The notes beneath the pieces are model-generated. The model did not search any database. It was not told the origin of the DNA and saw nothing but the letters and a program-made list of their open reading frames with translations. The translations under genes and the position numbers were made by a program. DNA of 12,577 bases from positions 1 to 12,577 of the forward strand of contig JACWAC010000024.1 in NCBI GenBank assembly GCA_014874235.1, given 5' to 3'. The stretch comes from Thermoplasmatales archaeon. Lineage in GTDB: Archaea > Thermoplasmatota > Thermoplasmata > Thermoplasmatales > GCA-001856825. Shown piece by piece: positions 5,953 to 12,577 of this stretch; within the stretch, counting starts at the first letter, position 1, and the number at the start of each line of letters is the position of its first letter.

Positions 5953-7032
5953 ATGAATAAGTCTACGATAGCAATAATTGCAGTTGTAGTTGTCGTGATT
6001 GTTGTTGTTGGAGGCGTCGCAGCAGTATATTTGGGAGGAAAACACAATAACCAGCCCGCAAAAGTCACTCTCTCGGAGTCTGGATCAACTTTGTTGTATC
6101 CAGTTTTCAATGCATGGGCTGGCAACTATACCAATGCGACGATAACAACCTTATCGACAGGAAGCGGGACGGGAATATCTAGTGCCCTTCAAGGGACAGT
6201 TGTCATAGGCGCTTCGGATGCTTATATGTCTTCCAGTACGGCCGCCAAGGACCAGTGGGCCATGAACATACCCATAATGATTTCATATCAGTACATCGCA
6301 TACAACATTCCTGGTATTTCGACCACCCTCAACCTGAGTGGAAACGTGATAGCGGGAATCTTCAGGGGAACCATAACAAACTGGAACGATACCGCCATTG
6401 CAGCACTAAATCCGGGAGTGACCCTGCCTAACCATGCGATCGTGCCGGTACACAGATCTGATGGAAGCGGAGATACATTCATGTTCACATCGTTCTTGAG
6501 CAAAGCAAATGCCACTTGGAACAACCAAGTGTCGTATGGAACGGCAGTCAACTGGCCAACGGTTGCTGGATCAGAAACCGGGAACGGGAACTCCGGAATA
6601 ATCTCAACAATGAACTCCACTCCGTATTCGATCAGCTACATCGCAGCCACCTACCAGAGAAGCGTGGTGGCTGACCACTTTGGAGTTGCAAATCTGGAGG
6701 ATCAGAATGGACAGTTCGTCGCACCTTCGGTTCAGAGCGTTTCCAACGCGGCATCACACTATCTCTCTCAGATACCGGCAAACGGAACTGTAAGGTTACA
6801 GTATGCACCCGGGAGCGACTCCTATCCGATAGCTGACATGGAGTACATAGTAGTCAAGCAGAACCAGACAAGCGCTGCAATAGCATCTGCACTGCAGTCG
6901 TTCATACAGTGGGCAGTCAATCCTAATGGAGGAGCCGATTCATCGTATCTCCAGTCGTTCAATCTCGTAGCTCTGCCATCGTCAGTAGTTCAACAGGTAG
7001 TTGGCCCCTTGGTCAACAAGATAACGGGATAG
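5953..7032 (+). CDS. pstS: Phosphate ABC transporter substrate-binding protein PstS
   Basis: Extracellular phosphate-binding protein of 359 residues that delivers phosphate to PstCA. Residues 5-27 are a Val/Ile/Ala-rich hydrophobic helix with no lipobox cysteine, so the protein is probably held by an uncleaved N-terminal membrane anchor rather than a lipid. Binding-site motifs are SESGSTLLYPVF (41-52), STGSGTGIS (68-76), GASDAYM (86-92) and VHRSDGSGDTF (166-176), whose Arg-Ser-Asp-Gly-Ser-Gly-Asp-Thr resembles the anion-binding loop of known PstS proteins. Several N-x-S/T sequons (e.g. NYT, NAT, NLS, NDT) suggest surface N-glycosylation, as expected for an archaeal exoprotein. It is the first gene of the pstSCAB operon, and pstC starts 19 nt after its stop. 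Expression under phosphate limitation is expected from the family but not shown by the sequence. Confidence 0.95.
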   Translation: MNKSTIAIIAVVVVVIVVVGGVAAVYLGGKHNNQPAKVTLSESGSTLLYPVFNAWAGNYTNATITTLSTGSGTGISSALQGTVVIGASDAYMSSSTAAKDQWAMNIPIMISYQYIAYNIPGISTTLNLSGNVIAGIFRGTITNWNDTAIAALNPGVTLPNHAIVPVHRSDGSGDTFMFTSFLSKANATWNNQVSYGTAVNWPTVAGSETGNGNSGIISTMNSTPYSISYIAATYQRSVVADHFGVANLEDQNGQFVAPSVQSVSNAASHYLSQIPANGTVRLQYAPGSDSYPIADMEYIVVKQNQTSAAIASALQSFIQWAVNPNGGADSSYLQSFNLVALPSSVVQQVVGPLVNKITG

Positions 7033-7051
7033 GGGGAGCGGAAGAACAGTA

Positions 7052-8029
7052 ATGAAGGCTTCAAACAGGGTTTTTAATTTTTTCACTTTCCTGATGGCCA
7101 TCGTACCAGCGGTGGTCCTCATTTCTATTATTGTTTTTGTACTGTACTACTCGATACCATCTATCAGATACAATTCCTGGTCATTCTTCACGACTTATCT
7201 ATGGAATCCAGGTTTTCAATTTCAGGCACCCATAATGAAGCACGGAGTGCTCGCACCAGCGGGCTCCGCTTTTGGCCTGGATCTATTCCTTATAGGGACG
7301 CTCAGCACATCCGCTCTTGCGATACTTATTGCTTTTCCCGTCAGTTTCTTGATATCCTTGAACGTGGAACTTTACCTGCCGTCGAAGATAAAGAAAGTTA
7401 TGATTTCGATGATCGAACTCTTTGCAGGCATTCCGAGCGTAGTCTACGGACTGTGGGGAATCGTCGTTCTCGAACCACTCCTCTTCAGAAACGTAGAGCC
7501 GTGGATGGCACAACATCTTACTTTTATCCCAGGCTTCGGTGGAGAGATATACAGTGGTGCGGGCCTTATCGCTTCGGGGATAATACTCAGTTTCATGATC
7601 ATTCCGATAGTCACTTCAATCATAGTAAATTCGTTCGACACGGTTCCTATGGATGTAAAGGACGGACTGTTCTCACTCGGCGCAACCAAGTGGGAGGTCG
7701 GTAAGTACCTGATGACAAGTTATTCAAGGGCGTCGACAGTGGGTGGAACGCTCCTAGGGTTGGGGAGAGCGCTGGGAGAAACAATGGCCGTCCTGATGGT
7801 CAGCGGGGCAGTAACCAACATCCTCCCCCACAACTTCTATTCCGCAATCAACACGATGGCCGCCGCCATCGCCTCTCTATTAGACAGCGCATTCACGGAC
7901 TCTACAGGAATGAACCTCGCAGCTCTTGCAGAGCTTGCGATCGTACTTATGCTCATTTCCCTGACCGTCAGTCTGATTGGCAGAAAGATAGCCGGAAGGG
8001 GGGTACTGAGGGGGTATGAGAGTGACTAA
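7052..8029 (+). CDS. pstC: Phosphate ABC transporter permease PstC
   Basis: Inner-membrane permease half of the Pst importer, 325 residues with about six transmembrane segments. A first hydrophobic helix (about 10-33) is followed by an extracellular loop of about 40 residues, then helices around 75-102, 115-140, 168-193, 232-255 and 290-311. The cytoplasmic EAA-type loop that docks on PstB reads DGLFSLGATKWEVGKYLM (204-221) and is followed by GRALGETMAVLMVSG, a signature of PstC/PstA permeases. Assignment as PstC rather than PstA rests on position after pstS, the longer N-terminal loop and the C-terminal GAVTNILPHN segment. A purine-rich GGGGGAG lies shortly before the start. Its 3' end overlaps pstA by 14 nt. 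Confidence 0.93.
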   Translation: MKASNRVFNFFTFLMAIVPAVVLISIIVFVLYYSIPSIRYNSWSFFTTYLWNPGFQFQAPIMKHGVLAPAGSAFGLDLFLIGTLSTSALAILIAFPVSFLISLNVELYLPSKIKKVMISMIELFAGIPSVVYGLWGIVVLEPLLFRNVEPWMAQHLTFIPGFGGEIYSGAGLIASGIILSFMIIPIVTSIIVNSFDTVPMDVKDGLFSLGATKWEVGKYLMTSYSRASTVGGTLLGLGRALGETMAVLMVSGAVTNILPHNFYSAINTMAAAIASLLDSAFTDSTGMNLAALAELAIVLMLISLTVSLIGRKIAGRGVLRGYESD

Positions 8030-8891
8030 CTCATACGTCGGAAAGCAGGAAGAACTGAAATGGAAAAAAGTGAGCACAAGGAAAATAAAGGACAAGATAG
8101 CCAACGGGCTGAGCTATGTCGTGCTTGGAGCAATGATCGCAATCCTAGCTTCGATCTTCATCTACATTCTGAACGCGGGGGCATCGCACGTGACATGGAA
8201 GATGCTCAGCACCTACGGTAACACCTCGTCGGGCGGGGTGCTTAACGCGATCGTAGGAACGTGGATGTTGGTCGGCATGGGACTGCTGTTCTCCATTCCA
8301 CCGAGCCTGCTTGGCGCACTGTACATCGTGAATGCAAAGTCAAACGGCACGATATCTATGGCGGCACGCCTCTTCACCGATGTCCTCACCAGCGTTCCGT
8401 CGATAGTCATTGGACTGTTCGCATATCTGGTTCTTGTGATCAAATTCGGGATGGGATTATCACTCGTTGCGGGCGGGTTGGCTCTATCAGTAATGATGCT
8501 CCCTTATCTTCTGAGGATCATAGAGATATCGTTCAGGAACATCCCCAAGGAGCAGATAGAAAATGCCTACGCACTGGGAGCGGACGACATAAGGGTAGCC
8601 TCAAGGGTCTACCTTCCGCAGGCCAAGGTGGGGATTCTGTCGGGAATACTTCTTGCGGTGAGTATATCAGCTGGAGAAACAGCACAGCTCATCTATTCTG
8701 CAGGATTCAACAACGCATTGCCAACCGGGTTCCTTCACTCTGAAGTCGCGTACCTGACGTACGTTGTCTGGACGGGAATCAACGAACCCACCGCCTACTC
8801 TCACTATGTCGCATTTGCATCAGCCATGATACTGATTCTGAGCGTTACCGGACTGATAATAATATCAAAGTATATTGTAAGGAGGAAATAG
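8016..8891 (+). CDS. pstA: Phosphate ABC transporter permease PstA
   Basis: Second membrane permease of the Pst importer, 291 residues. A basic cytoplasmic N terminus (about 30 residues) precedes some six hydrophobic segments, near 32-54, 76-106, 124-143, 147-166, 205-228 and 264-284. The EAA-type coupling loop is IENAYALGADDIRVASRVYLP (181-201), followed by ILLAVSISAGETAQLI, the counterpart of the GRALGETM stretch in PstC. The ATG at 8016 lies inside pstC and is preceded by G-rich sequence (GAGGGGG) that can act as ribosome-binding site; an in-frame GTG two codons later is a weaker alternative. The 14-nt overlap with pstC indicates translational coupling and equal production of the two permease halves. 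Confidence 0.93.
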   Translation: MRVTNSYVGKQEELKWKKVSTRKIKDKIANGLSYVVLGAMIAILASIFIYILNAGASHVTWKMLSTYGNTSSGGVLNAIVGTWMLVGMGLLFSIPPSLLGALYIVNAKSNGTISMAARLFTDVLTSVPSIVIGLFAYLVLVIKFGMGLSLVAGGLALSVMMLPYLLRIIEISFRNIPKEQIENAYALGADDIRVASRVYLPQAKVGILSGILLAVSISAGETAQLIYSAGFNNALPTGFLHSEVAYLTYVVWTGINEPTAYSHYVAFASAMILILSVTGLIIISKYIVRRK

Positions 8892-8893
8892 AG

Positions 8894-9664
8894 ATGGAAG
8901 AAAAAAGTGTTGAAAAAGTTGAGAAAATAATAGAGATAGAGAAACTGAAAGTCGAAACGAAGGACAAGGTGATACTCGACGAGGTGGACCTCAACATATT
9001 CAAGAACAGTGTGAACACGATAGTTGGTCCATCTGGAAGTGGGAAGAGCACTCTACTGAAATCGCTTAACAGGCTGTTGGACATGGATACGTCTATGGAT
9101 GTTTCGGGAGACGTCCTGTTCGAGAAGAGAAACATCAGGGACTTTGATCCTGTTGAATTGAGGAGAGAGATAGGACTTGTCTTCCAGAAACCAAATCCAT
9201 TTCCAATGTCGATCTACGACAACGTTGCCTTTGGACTTAGGATACAGGGGAAGAAGCTGAAGAAGGAAGACATGGACAAGATGATCAATCAAGCACTGGG
9301 GGACGCGGACCTATATGAAGAACTTGAAGGAAAATTGAAACAGTCTGGGACTTCCCTGTCGGGAGGACAACAGCAGAGACTCTGCATTGCAAGAGCACTC
9401 GTACTGAGACCAAAGGTACTGATGTTCGATGAACCCACGAGCGCACTCGACCCGATTGCTAAGGGAAAGATTGTCGACCTGATTCGGGCGCTCAAACAGA
9501 AGTATACGGTGATACTCGTTACCCACGACATGAACTTGACTAGAAGAATATCTGATTACACGAACCTGATTTACGACGGTAAATTCGTTGCAAAGGGAAC
9601 TGGGTCTGAGTTCTTCGAGTCTGAAATAGAGGAAGTGAGGACTTTTCTAGAAGAGGCGGATTAA
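8894..9664 (+). CDS. pstB: Phosphate ABC transporter ATP-binding protein PstB
   Basis: ATPase of the phosphate importer, 256 residues, peripheral on the cytoplasmic side. All ABC motifs are intact: Walker A GPSGSGKST (45-53), Q-loop VFQKPNPFP (96-104, Q98), signature LSGGQQQR (155-162), Walker B VLMFDEPTSALD (175-186) and switch His in VTHDM (H211). The FQKPNPFPMSIYDNVAFGLR stretch is typical of PstB among ABC ATPases. The first 15 residues form a charged Glu/Lys-rich extension. It begins 2 nt after pstA with a strong AAGGAGG ribosome-binding site inside the end of pstA. The operon stops here at a T-rich tract, and the phoU gene that often follows pstB is absent. Confidence 0.96.
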   Translation: MEEKSVEKVEKIIEIEKLKVETKDKVILDEVDLNIFKNSVNTIVGPSGSGKSTLLKSLNRLLDMDTSMDVSGDVLFEKRNIRDFDPVELRREIGLVFQKPNPFPMSIYDNVAFGLRIQGKKLKKEDMDKMINQALGDADLYEELEGKLKQSGTSLSGGQQQRLCIARALVLRPKVLMFDEPTSALDPIAKGKIVDLIRALKQKYTVILVTHDMNLTRRISDYTNLIYDGKFVAKGTGSEFFESEIEEVRTFLEEAD

Positions 9665-9667
9665 TCC

Positions 9668-9692
9668 TCTTTCTCTCTTTTTTTGTTTTCAT
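9668..9692 (+). terminator. T-rich transcription terminator after pstB
   Basis: A pyrimidine run containing seven consecutive T residues and a further TTTT begins a few nt after the pstB stop. No hairpin is evident, which fits archaeal intrinsic termination at oligo-T tracts. It separates the pst operon from proS. Confidence 0.6.
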
Positions 9693-9718
9693 ACTGTTCA
9701 TCTGGAGAACGCCTCCGG

Positions 9719-9731
9719 CATATAATTTAAT
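9719..9731 (+). promoter_or_regulatory. TATA-like box for leaderless proS mRNA
   Basis: The sequence catataatttaat is centred about 28 nt before the proS ATG, which predicts a transcription start at or next to the start codon. No Shine-Dalgarno is seen in the interval. Confidence 0.55.
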
Positions 9732-9753
9732 ATCAATCCCTCATAACGCAGTA

Positions 9754-11205
9754 ATGCAGGAAGAGGAACAGAAGAAGTATTTGCTTACTGCAAAAAAGGC
9801 GGTTAACACTAGTGAATGGTATACTCAGGTGATAATCAATTCCGAATTCGTCGATTACAGTGCGGTATCTGGAATGATGGTCTTTCGGCCGGATTCCTAT
9901 TTCGCATGGGACTCGATAAAGGAGGCTACTGACAGACTGTTAAAGAAAGCGGGCGTTCAGGACGTTTACTTCCCTCTTTTCATCCCAGAAAGATTGTTGG
10001 AGAAGGAAAGAGAACACGTGGAGGGTTTCTCACCAGAAGTGGCGTGGATTACCCACACGGGCAAGTCTGAACTTTCAGAGAGATTGGCAGTACGACCTAC
10101 ATCGGAAACGATAATGTACGACAGCTTCTCCAGATGGATACGTTCCTGGAGAGACCTGCCAATTCAGTACAACATATGGGCGAGTGTGGTGCGCTGGGAG
10201 TTCAAACATCCAACGCCACTGTTAAGGAGCAGGGAATTCCTCTGGAACGAGGGACATAGTGCCTTTGCTTCACTTGAGGAGGCTGAGGCAGAGCGTAAAG
10301 TGATACTGGACATATACGAGAAGATCCTTCGCGATTTCCTTGCACTTCCCGGGATTAGAGGTAGGAAGACAGACAGGGAGAAGTTCTCAGGTGCGATCGC
10401 CTCCTACAGCATAGAACACATGATGCCTGATGGATATGCACTACAAGGCCCAGATCATCACAGCGATGGCCAGAACTTCGCCAAGGCGTTCGATATACAG
10501 TTCACGGACAGGGATGGCAGCAAGAAGTACGTTTATCAGAACACCTACGCCATCAGTACACGTGAACTTGGGGCAATGGTGCTTGTTCACGGTGATGACA
10601 AGGGTCTTGTCTTACCGCCAAAGCTCGCTCGCATTCAAGTCGTCATAGTGCCGATCTACAACAACGCAAAGAAGGAAGAGGTACTTGAATACTCAAATTT
10701 AGTATACGAGTCTATCAAGAACAGCGTTCGTGCTTACCTGGATGACAGAGACGAATATACTCCGGGATGGAAATACAACGAGTGGGAAATAAAGGGTATC
10801 CCCGTACGTCTGGAAATCGGCAAGAGAGAGATGGAGGCAAAGACTGTAACCGTAGTGCGTCGTGATACGGGAAAGAAAGAGGGCGCAAAGCAGGTCCACC
10901 TGGATAAATCGCTTGTAACCTTATTGGAAGAGATTCACTCGAGCATGTATGAAAAGGCACTCGAGTTCCTGGAATCACACACATATGCAGTGAGCACCTA
11001 CTCGGAACTCAAGAAACTTGTAGGCAGCGGTTTTGTCCAGGCCCCTTGGTGTGGATCTGCGGAATGCGAAGACAAGATAAAAGAGGAGACAGGTTCGAAG
11101 ATAGCGAATCTACCGGATGGCGTGCAGGAGAAAGCAAAGGGAAAGACGTGCATTTACTGCGGGAAAGAAGCAAAACACATCGCTAACTTTGCAAAATCCT
11201 ACTAA
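9754..11205 (+). CDS. proS: Proline-tRNA ligase, archaeal/eukaryotic type
   Basis: Class II synthetase charging tRNA-Pro, 483 residues, lacking the bacterial editing insertion and carrying the C-terminal zinc domain, as in archaeal and eukaryotic forms. Seen in order: RPTSETIMY (114-122) with T116 and E118; motif 2 VVRWEFKHPTPLLRSREFLWNEGH (R147, W164); the proline-pocket segment with H236; motif 3 ISTRELGAMVLVHGDDKGLVLPP (267-289); an anticodon-binding domain from about 295 to 405; and a zinc domain with C433, C438, C466 and C469, ending in a C-terminal Tyr. By comparison with human ProRS, T116, E118, R147, W164 and H236 match its substrate-contacting residues. The segment 232-239 reads GPDHHSDG where I expect about SGTSHxLG, a notable departure. 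The gene stands alone downstream of the pst terminator and is convergent with the next gene. Confidence 0.96.
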   Translation: MQEEEQKKYLLTAKKAVNTSEWYTQVIINSEFVDYSAVSGMMVFRPDSYFAWDSIKEATDRLLKKAGVQDVYFPLFIPERLLEKEREHVEGFSPEVAWITHTGKSELSERLAVRPTSETIMYDSFSRWIRSWRDLPIQYNIWASVVRWEFKHPTPLLRSREFLWNEGHSAFASLEEAEAERKVILDIYEKILRDFLALPGIRGRKTDREKFSGAIASYSIEHMMPDGYALQGPDHHSDGQNFAKAFDIQFTDRDGSKKYVYQNTYAISTRELGAMVLVHGDDKGLVLPPKLARIQVVIVPIYNNAKKEEVLEYSNLVYESIKNSVRAYLDDRDEYTPGWKYNEWEIKGIPVRLEIGKREMEAKTVTVVRRDTGKKEGAKQVHLDKSLVTLLEEIHSSMYEKALEFLESHTYAVSTYSELKKLVGSGFVQAPWCGSAECEDKIKEETGSKIANLPDGVQEKAKGKTCIYCGKEAKHIANFAKSY

Positions 11206-11249
11206 TCTACCGTACCAATTTCCCAAAGCATCACTCTGACTACGATGGT

Positions 11250-11483
11250 TCAGCTAATTTCCAATTCTTCCTGCTTTATCTTGAAGTGCGAGAGAACTAC
11301 TCCAAGTATTCCAAAGAGGATTAATATTACGGACACTGAATACAGTCCTATATCATTCCAGTCACCGTAAGCTATGGACCAACCTACGTAGAATGCAACT
11401 CCCCCCAGAAGCAGAGCAAAAGATAGGTACTGCATTACGTAGTTTCCGGTGAACTTCATTTGGGGGTTATGATGACCATACAT
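11250..11483 (-). CDS. Small membrane protein, 77 aa, two TM helices
   Basis: Integral membrane protein of unknown family. Two hydrophobic helices, about residues 16-37 and 46-65, are separated by a short polar AYGDWND loop; the tail HFKIKQEELEIS is charged and probably cytoplasmic. The start is uncertain. The ATG at 11483 gives 77 residues and has a distant GAGGAG 13 nt upstream; the in-frame ATG at 11459 (M9) gives 69 residues and lies about 30 nt from a TATA-like aaattaattt (11484-11493), so it could be the start of a leaderless mRNA. It lies 43 nt downstream of the four-helix membrane protein gene on the same strand, so the two may be co-transcribed. Its stop is 44 nt from that of convergent proS. 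No function assigned. Confidence 0.65.
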   Translation of the reverse strand: MYGHHNPQMKFTGNYVMQYLSFALLLGGVAFYVGWSIAYGDWNDIGLYSVSVILILFGILGVVLSHFKIKQEELEIS

Positions 11484-11526
11484 AAATTAATTTGCGCTCC
11501 TCGATGAATTCGCCTTATCCGCTTCA

Positions 11527-11982
11527 CTATATCCTTGGTGCTGCACTCTCTGACGAGATCGACCCTATGTAATACAGGGCAACTGCGTATGCCACTATTG
11601 CCGAAACGGCACTCATTGCCATACCTATCGAATTGCCAAAGAACTGGTTTGAGAGAAGGAACGCGATGCCGTTGTATATGGCTCCGATAACTGCCGCAAG
11701 ACCCACTATTCCGATTACGATCAATGCCCTCGAATGGGACCTGAAAGACTGAACCATAAAACTCAATGAAACCACCAATATCGTGATCCCTATCAGAATA
11801 TGAACCAGAACGGGCCAGTAATGGGCCGCATAGAAAGCAAGAGCAGTCATCCCTCCAGAGTTAAGGGAGGGCAACGTCAGTTCTAAATTGATAGTCATAC
11901 CGAGCCAGAACTGGACTATAATGAGTGCTAGAAATATCATGACATGGGTCCTCATTGTTCTGATCGTGGACAACTGATTCAT
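11527..11982 (-). CDS. Four-helix integral membrane protein, unknown function
   Basis: A 151-residue hydrophobic protein with four predicted transmembrane helices at about 12-32, 48-76, 86-110 and 117-140. The start MNQLSTIRTMRTH is followed by a hydrophobic helix containing QFWLGM. Helix 2 carries two histidines seven residues apart (H54 and H61 in AHYWPVLVH), two helical turns, so on one face; H13 and H83 lie near the membrane edge. Histidine pairs like this can bind heme b in four-helix membrane proteins, but there is no further proof. Other options are a transporter-like or structural role. A TATA-like element (ttttttata, minus strand, 12015-12023) implies its own promoter with a short leader of roughly 10 nt. 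It is followed by the 77-aa membrane protein gene. I do not recognise the family with certainty. Confidence 0.75.
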   Translation of the reverse strand: MNQLSTIRTMRTHVMIFLALIIVQFWLGMTINLELTLPSLNSGGMTALAFYAAHYWPVLVHILIGITILVVSLSFMVQSFRSHSRALIVIGIVGLAAVIGAIYNGIAFLLSNQFFGNSIGMAMSAVSAIVAYAVALYYIGSISSESAAPRI

Positions 11983-12014
11983 TTAGTTCTGCCTAAACTC
12001 ATTAAACTCAGGGC

Positions 12015-12023
12015 TATAAAAAA
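12015..12023 (-). promoter_or_regulatory. TATA-like box for the 151-aa membrane protein gene
   Basis: On the minus strand the element reads ttttttata and lies in the 65-nt spacer between the VOC gene and the membrane protein gene. With archaeal spacing it predicts a start near 11993, about 10 nt before the ATG. Confidence 0.5.
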
Positions 12024-12047
12024 CCTTCGTAACCTTCTTTTTGCGCA

Positions 12048-12395
12048 CTATCTTTGATATATGCCTATCTCATTTCCGTCCGGGTCTTCTGCCACGGCCA
12101 GCCATCCCCAAGAAAATCGTTCTGGAGACTTGACTATCTTTACGCCCTGTCCCTTTAGCCTGGCGACTTCATCATCTATATCTGATGTCAAGAAGTATAT
12201 GCTTATTGGACCGTCCTTCTTGCCTTCGTACCCCCCGTGCAGGGAGAATTCGCCTCCTCCCACATTGAAAGTGACAAATTGATCGGGTGGTTCTCCTCTG
12301 TGGGTCTGGACCAAGCCGAGTTTTTCTTTATAAAAGTCGACGCACTCCTCAAATCTATTTACTGCCAAGATTACGGGATCAATCTTGTCTATCAT
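12048..12395 (-). CDS. VOC-superfamily (glyoxalase/dioxygenase-fold) protein
   Basis: A 115-residue protein with the paired beta-alpha-beta-beta-beta fold of the vicinal oxygen chelate superfamily. The first module is IDPVILAVNRFEECVDFYKEKLGL (5-28) through FTFNVGGGEFSLHGG-like strands; the second is ISIYFLTSDIDDEVARLKGQG (64-84) ending in the hallmark DPDGNEIGIYQ (104-114). Family metal ligands are usually a His after the first Asp (IDHV), a His or Glu in the second module, and the Glu of GNxxxx. Here the first is Pro (P7), while H53 and E109 remain, so a classic glyoxalase metal site is doubtful. The substrate cannot be read from sequence; some relatives are resistance or antibiotic-binding proteins and many are uncharacterised. 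The start is supported by GGTGA 4 nt upstream and a TATA-like element at 12431-12443. Confidence 0.85.
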   Translation of the reverse strand: MIDKIDPVILAVNRFEECVDFYKEKLGLVQTHRGEPPDQFVTFNVGGGEFSLHGGYEGKKDGPISIYFLTSDIDDEVARLKGQGVKIVKSPERFSWGWLAVAEDPDGNEIGIYQR

Positions 12396-12430
12396 GGTTT
12401 CACCTATACAGATTCGCTTTTAAATTTATC

Positions 12431-12443
12431 TTATATATAAAAA
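12431..12443 (-). promoter_or_regulatory. TATA-like box for the VOC gene
   Basis: On the minus strand it reads tttttatatataa, the clearest TATA box in the window. The predicted transcription start near 12411 leaves a leader of about 16 nt that includes the GGTGA ribosome-binding site (12400-12404). Confidence 0.6.
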
Positions 12444-12494
12444 GTAAAATCTGTCGCTTTTCTCTTAATAGCTCGGTACAATCAACCGCACCAG

Positions 12495-12503
12495 TTTTAA
12501 ATT
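12495..12503 (+). promoter_or_regulatory. TATA-like box for the final partial gene
   Basis: The sequence ttttaaatt is centred about 24 nt before the ATG at 12522, predicting a leaderless transcript. It is divergent from the VOC promoter in the same 126-nt spacer. Confidence 0.45.
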
Positions 12504-12521
12504 GTGAAGTAATACCCAGAA

Positions 12522-12577
12522 ATGAAGTTTGCAGTTATTGGATCGGGAGCAATTGGTAGTTATTATTCTGGGGTTCT
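12522..12577 (+). CDS. Rossmann-fold NAD(P)-binding protein, N-terminal fragment; probably ketopantoate reductase family
   Basis: Only 18 complete codons are present before the window ends: MKFAVIGSGAIGSYYSGV. The beta strand followed by GxGxxG (GSGAIG) is a dinucleotide-binding motif at the extreme N terminus. The xGAIGSYY continuation is most like 2-dehydropantoate 2-reductase (PanE/ApbA) proteins, which reduce ketopantoate with NADPH for pantothenate and coenzyme A synthesis. Other Rossmann dehydrogenases with an N-terminal GxGxxG cannot be excluded from so short a piece. The start is supported by a TATA-like element about 24 nt upstream. Confidence 0.65.
   Translation, partial: MKFAVIGSGAIGSYYSGV

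Noticed and set aside
5972..6012. GTT/GTAGTTGTCG-rich low-complexity stretch at the start of pstS
   Set aside because: It simply encodes the Val/Ile-rich membrane anchor of PstS and is not an independent repeat element.
7201..7704. Open frame of 167 codons inside pstC
   Set aside because: Overlaps an intact, clearly recognised permease gene in another frame, with a product rich in Arg, Ser and His that looks like frame-shifted sequence.
8261..8743. Open frame of 160 codons inside pstA
   Set aside because: Out-of-frame shadow of pstA; no start signal and no family resemblance.
12061..12559. Plus-strand open frames opposite the VOC gene and its promoter
   Set aside because: They cover the antisense of a recognisable VOC gene and its TATA-rich promoter; no ribosome-binding site and no protein-like pattern.

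Overview
The window looks like chromosome from a euryarchaeon of the Thermoplasmata, most likely a Thermoplasmatales-like acidophile. Evidence for an archaeon: the bifunctional fructose-1,6-bisphosphate aldolase/phosphatase (fbp), a proline-tRNA ligase with a C-terminal four-cysteine zinc domain, an archaeal-length PheRS alpha chain with an N-terminal winged-helix region, and A/T-rich TATA-like boxes centred about 24-28 nt before several start codons, as expected for leaderless archaeal mRNAs. The order-level assignment is inference from protein flavour; no rRNA is present.

Layout. (1) 1-2185, + strand: the 3' part of sufS (cut by the window edge), an abutting IscU/SufU-type scaffold gene, and a MeaB/ArgK-type P-loop GTPase. 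(2) 2186-2528: a spacer holding a 47-residue two-helix membrane protein gene with its own TATA box and Shine-Dalgarno. (3) 2529-4231: fbp, then a winged-helix protein of unknown function that overlaps it by one base. (4) 4228-5682, - strand: pheS, convergent with and overlapping the previous gene by 4 nt. (5) 5683-5952: a divergent spacer with the pheS promoter, a possible 37-codon micro-ORF or folded RNA, and the pst control region. (6) 5953-9664, + strand: a complete phosphate ABC importer, pstS-pstC-pstA-pstB, without phoU, ending in a T-rich terminator. (7) 9754-11205: proS, apparently leaderless. (8) 11250-12395, - strand: two small integral membrane proteins and a VOC/glyoxalase-fold protein. 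(9) 12522 to the end: the first 18 codons of a Rossmann-fold NAD(P)-binding protein, probably of the ketopantoate reductase family.

How they work together. SufS and the scaffold supply sulfur and assemble Fe-S clusters. MeaB-type GTPases chaperone B12-dependent mutases, but no mutase is visible. Fbp makes fructose 6-phosphate in gluconeogenesis. PstS captures phosphate outside the cell and PstCAB imports it with ATP. PheS and ProS charge tRNA. Most of the window is housekeeping. I see no CRISPR array, transposon, tRNA, defence island or clearly new multi-gene system. The least explained items are the winged-helix partner of fbp, the two membrane-protein genes at 11.2-12.0 kb, the 47-aa membrane protein, and the pheS-pstS spacer.
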